Assembly: GCF_003014675.1 (NCBI RefSeq)
Contig: NZ_PYAU01000001.1
Coordinates: 1,364,001 to 1,428,000 of the forward strand
Direction: 5' to 3'
DNA: 64,000 nucleotides
Source of the DNA: Labedella gwakjiensis
GTDB lineage: Bacteria; Actinomycetota; Actinomycetes; Actinomycetales; Microbacteriaceae
The notes under the pieces are model-generated. The model searched no databases and was not told where the DNA came from. It worked only from the letters and a program-made list of their open reading frames with translations. How positions within the stretch are numbered: the stretch's first letter is position 1; each line of letters starts with the position of its first letter. This document shows positions 61,114 to 64,000 of the stretch, one piece after another. Position numbers and translations under genes: made by a program.

Positions 61114-63542
61114 CGCTCGAAGCGCCGATCGGTGATCCAGCTCGGATCCTCGCCGTGCTCGTACGCATACGCGCGGGCTTCGGTGCGCGCCTGGTTCCAC
61201 TCGTCGGCGAGTCGACGCATTCCGGGCTTCGCCTCGAGCCCCGGCACGCGGTGCAGAACGTCCAGTGCCAGGCGGTACCGGTCGAGGTCGTTGAGATGCA
61301 CCATGTCGAACGGCGTCGTCGTGGTGCCCTTCTCGATGAAACCGCGCACGTGGATGTTCGCGTGGTTCGTCCGGCGGTAGGTGAGCTGATGCACGAGCGA
61401 CGGGTAGCCGTGGAACGCGAAGATCACGGGACGGTCGGTCGTGAAGAGGGCGTCGAAGTCCTCGTCCGACAGACCGTGCGGGTGATGATCGGGATCCTGC
61501 AGCTTCATGAGGTCGGTCACGTTCACCACGCGCACCCGCAGCTCGGGCACGCGCTCCCGGAGGAGCTGCGCGGCGGCGATCGCCTCGAACGTGGGGACGT
61601 CGCCGGCGCAGGCGATGACGACGTCCGGATCCTCGGCACCGGGCAGACCGAGCGGAGCGGCGGTACCCGCCCAGTCCCACGCGGAGGCGCCCGCCGCCAC
61701 GTGGGCCCTGGCCTCCTCGAGCGACAGCCACGACGGCTGCTCCTGCTTGCCCGCCACCACGACGTTGACGCGGTTCTCGGTACGGAACACGTCCGCCATC
61801 GTGACGAGCAGGGTGTTGGCGTCGGGCGGGAGGTACACGCGGACGACCTCTGCGCTCTTGTTGACCACGACCCCCAGGAAGCCGGGGTCCTGATGGGAGA
61901 ACCCGTTGTGGTCCTGCCGCCACACGTGGGAGGACAACAGGTACGTGAGAGATGGGATGGGCTTCCGCCACCGCACCGTCGACGCCGACTCGATCCACTT
62001 GGCGTGCTGGTTGAACATCGAGTCGACGATGTGCACGAACGCCTCGTACGACGTGATGAGCCCGTGACGCCCGGTGAGGAGGTAGCCCTCGAGCATGCCC
62101 TGCATGAGGTGCTCGCTGAGCGCCTCGATGACACGGCCGTCGGTGGCGAGGTGCTCGTCGGTCGGGAGGGTGGGCAGCTGCCACGCCCTGTCCGTCTCCT
62201 CGAATACGGCCTGGAGGCGGTTGGACGCGACCTCGTCCGGCCCGAAGAGACGGAAGGTGCTGGGGTTCATGGCGACCACATGGCGGAGCCACTCCCCGAA
62301 GACGCCCGTGGCACCGACGTCGGCGCCGCCCTCGCGGTCGGACGGCACGGCGTGCGGGGTGATCTCCGGGAGGTCGAGCGGCGCGACGGTGCCCCCGTTG
62401 GTGTGGAGGCTCGCGCTCATGCGCATGCCTCCGACCGGCCGCAACGCGTCGAGGACCGACGTGGGTGTGCCGTCCGCCTCGAAGAGCTCCTCCGGGCGGT
62501 ATGACCGCAGCCACCTCTCGAGCTGGGCGAGGTGGTCGGGGTCATCCCGCACGCCCGACAACGGCACCTGGTGGGCGTGGAACGTGTTCTCCACCGGCGC
62601 GCCGTCGACCTCGACCGGCCCCGTCCACCCCTTCGGGGTGCGGAGAACGATCACCGGGGGCTTCTCGGTGGTGCGGTCGGCGAGCGTCTCGGCGTCGCGC
62701 GCACTCGTCCAGATGCGGCAGATGCGGTCGTACGCCTCGTCGAGGGCCGCCGCCATCCGTTCGTGGACCCGCATCGGGTCCTCGCCGTCGAAGCCGCCGG
62801 TCACGAGGATCGGCTCGTAGCCGTGGCCGTGGAAGAACTCGACGAGCTGCTCCTCGGGGATCCGGGCCAACAGGGTGGGGTTCGCGATCTTGTAGCCGTT
62901 GAGGTTCAGGATCGGAAGGACCGCGCCGTCGGTGCGGGGATCGAGGAACGCGTTGCCCCACCAACTCGTGGCGAGCGGTCCCGTCTCCGCTTCACCGTCG
63001 CCGATGACGCACGCCACGACGAGGCCGGGGTTGTCGAGTGCCGCACCGTAGGCGTGCATGAGGGAGTAGCCGAGCTCCCCGCCCTCGTTGATGGATCCTG
63101 GTGTCTCGGGTGCCGCGTGCGACGGGATGCCGCCGGGGAACGAGAACTGTCGCACGAGGCGTCGCAGGCCGGCCTCGTCGGGCGTGACGTCGGGGAAGAG
63201 CTCGGAGTAGGTGCCGTCGAGCCACGTGTTCGCGACCATCGCGGGACCACCGTGGCCCGGACCGCAGACGTAAATCGTGGGCACGCCCTTCTCCACGATG
63301 ACGCGGTTGAGGTGCGCGTACACGAGGCTCAGCGCGGGCGACGTGCCCCAGTGCCCGAGGAGACGGGGTTTGATGCCCTCGCGATCCAGCGGCTTCCGCA
63401 GCAGCGGGTCGCCCATGAGGTAGATCTGTCCGACGCTCAGGTAGTTGGCGGCACGCCACCACGCGTCGACCGTGGACAGGGGGATGCTCGCGGTCACGCT
63501 GTCGCTCGTCACGGTGTCGTTCGTCACACTGTCGCTCGTCAC
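61110..63542 (-). CDS. xfp: Phosphoketolase (xylulose-5-P/fructose-6-P)
   Basis: An 810-residue thiamine-diphosphate enzyme. Signatures: LLGHWGTSPALSLVYAHLNR, YVCGPGHGGPAMVANTWLDG, FSFPGGIPSH, VIGDGEAETGPLATSW (the ThDP/Mg site) and ILNLNGYKIANPT; the C-terminal third is complete. It splits xylulose-5-P (and perhaps fructose-6-P) with phosphate to acetyl-P and a triose/tetrose phosphate. The start is taken as GTG 63542, which overlaps the stop of the small acidic gene. Three further in-frame GTGs follow every 15 bases (63527, 63512, 63497), each a possible start. Confidence 0.95.
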   Translation of the reverse strand: MTSDSVTNDTVTSDSVTASIPLSTVDAWWRAANYLSVGQIYLMGDPLLRKPLDREGIKPRLLGHWGTSPALSLVYAHLNRVIVEKGVPTIYVCGPGHGGPAMVANTWLDGTYSELFPDVTPDEAGLRRLVRQFSFPGGIPSHAAPETPGSINEGGELGYSLMHAYGAALDNPGLVVACVIGDGEAETGPLATSWWGNAFLDPRTDGAVLPILNLNGYKIANPTLLARIPEEQLVEFFHGHGYEPILVTGGFDGEDPMRVHERMAAALDEAYDRICRIWTSARDAETLADRTTEKPPVIVLRTPKGWTGPVEVDGAPVENTFHAHQVPLSGVRDDPDHLAQLERWLRSYRPEELFEADGTPTSVLDALRPVGGMRMSASLHTNGGTVAPLDLPEITPHAVPSDREGGADVGATGVFGEWLRHVVAMNPSTFRLFGPDEVASNRLQAVFEETDRAWQLPTLPTDEHLATDGRVIEALSEHLMQGMLEGYLLTGRHGLITSYEAFVHIVDSMFNQHAKWIESASTVRWRKPIPSLTYLLSSHVWRQDHNGFSHQDPGFLGVVVNKSAEVVRVYLPPDANTLLVTMADVFRTENRVNVVVAGKQEQPSWLSLEEARAHVAAGASAWDWAGTAAPLGLPGAEDPDVVIACAGDVPTFEAIAAAQLLRERVPELRVRVVNVTDLMKLQDPDHHPHGLSDEDFDALFTTDRPVIFAFHGYPSLVHQLTYRRTNHANIHVRGFIEKGTTTTPFDMVHLNDLDRYRLALDVLHRVPGLEAKPGMRRLADEWNQARTEARAYAYEHGEDPSWITDRRFER
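63495..63542 (-). repeat. 15-bp repeats with four in-frame GTG codons at the phosphoketolase start
   Basis: Units of the form GTGACGAGCGACAGT (with variants) repeat three times and a bit, encoding (V)TSDS/TNDT. Each unit begins with GTG, so several start codons are evenly spaced. Confidence 0.8.
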
Positions 63543-63850
63543 GGTGCGGGGGCGTCGCCGTCCGTCGGCTCGGGTTCGGTGGGCACTCCGGCGGGCGCCG
63601 ACCCGCCCTCGAACGCCGACCAGTCGATCGCCGCATCGCTCACCATGGGGCCGTGGCCGCCCGTGGTCTCGTCCGATCCGGCACCACCGGGGGTCGCGCT
63701 GTCGGTGCGGTCGGCCCCCTCACTCGGACGCGCATCGTCGTCACCGAGGTCGGTGCCGAGCCCCTCGTCTCCGAAGCCACCCGTGCCGAGCCCCTCGGGA
63801 GCGAGCTCCGGGTCGACGCCTTCCGGTCCTGTGCTGCTCTGATCAGTCAT
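63539..63850 (-). CDS. Small acidic Gly/Pro/Asp-rich protein coupled to phosphoketolase
   Basis: A 103-residue, strongly acidic protein (GPEGVDPELAPEGLGTGGFG, DEGLGTDLGDDDARPSEGAD) with no membrane segment or known domain, probably disordered except for a short SDAAIDWSAFEGG stretch. GGAG precedes the ATG at 63850. Its TGA overlaps the phosphoketolase GTG (GTGA). No family recognised; context suggests a partner or leader for phosphoketolase. Confidence 0.65.
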   Translation of the reverse strand: MTDQSSTGPEGVDPELAPEGLGTGGFGDEGLGTDLGDDDARPSEGADRTDSATPGGAGSDETTGGHGPMVSDAAIDWSAFEGGSAPAGVPTEPEPTDGDAPAP

Positions 63851-63981
63851 GACTCCACGGTAGGCACGACCACCGACACCACGCACGGCCTTGCAGTCGT
63901 CCGACCGTCGGGGTAGCGGTCGGGTCCACCCCGAAACACCGCGGCCATCCGACCGAAACACGCCACGAGTACCGTGACCGC

Positions 63982-64000
63982 ATGACAGACCGACAACGGC
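63982..64000 (+). CDS. Possible start of a gene cut by the window edge
   Basis: An ATG at 63982 opens MTDRQR to the window end, divergent from the acidic gene. Only six codons are visible, so this is tentative. The 131-bp gap before it holds no clear dyad. Confidence 0.25.

Overview
The window is high-GC DNA (roughly 65-73% by hand count of scattered lines), densely coding, with many 4-bp start/stop overlaps, GTG starts and leaderless-type promoters. Gene content (DUF222/HNH endonuclease, CUT1 sugar importers with no ATPase of their own, TreY/TreZ, Pnkp/Hen1, phosphoketolase, DrrAB) points to an actinobacterium, most likely of the Microbacteriaceae; that family assignment is inference. There are no rRNA or tRNA genes, CRISPR arrays, integrases or transposases.

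Layout. (1) 1-6.7 kb, minus strand: one sugar operon (LacI regulator, lipoprotein binding protein, two permeases, GH130 enzyme, secreted helical-barrel-like protein cut by the window edge) under a perfect 18-bp LacI operator. (2) 6.7-7.9 kb: a GNAT and an RraB-like protein. (3) 7.9-12.9 kb: a four-carbon acid-sugar cluster (DUF1537 kinase, MHS symporter, FadR-type GntR, SAF-domain dehydrogenase) with FadR-type operator boxes. (4) 13.1-15.2 kb: an alanine racemase / D-Ala-D-Ala ligase pair. (5) 15.3-18.7 kb: DUF4956 - VTC domain - Cthe_2159-like lipoprotein cassette. (6) 18.9-20.1 kb: TetR with a divergent DHFR-like reductase. (7) 20.2-24.2 kb: Hen1-Pnkp RNA repair pair. (8) 24.2-31.9 kb: hydrolase, GNAT, DUF2254 and DUF218 membrane proteins, NAD(P)H-hydrate dehydratase, histidine phosphatase, DrrAB exporter with PadR. 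(9) 32.1-35.8 kb: DUF222/HNH protein, molybdopterin oxidoreductase, RidA.

(10) 35.8-43.9 kb: a second importer cluster with a Tm-1-like protein, its TIM-barrel partner, an EthD-like protein, a Gfo/Idh oxidoreductase and a divergent ROK regulator. A perfect 23-bp direct repeat flanks it exactly: one copy is the 3' end of ridA and the other lies just after the ROK gene, where reading on in the ridA frame gives a plausible alternative RidA C-terminus. I read this as a genomic island inserted in the ridA 3' end, and it is the most interesting observation here.

(11) 43.9-50.8 kb: DinB-like protein, TreZ and TreY (trehalose from malto-oligosaccharides), PadR plus a membrane protein. (12) 51.0-59.9 kb: an alpha-1,6-mannan locus: secreted GH76, importer, cytoplasmic GH76 and GH125, and a GntR/LacI-hybrid regulator, with a shared AT-rich decamer at two promoters. 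(13) 60.0-64.0 kb: azoreductase with divergent HxlR regulator, phosphoketolase, and a small acidic protein translationally coupled to it.

A dispersed hairpin repeat of about 45-50 bp occurs four times (near 6.7, 49.2, 50.9 and 59.9 kb), always at gene borders. Functions are assigned by reading motifs in the translations; no database search was possible.
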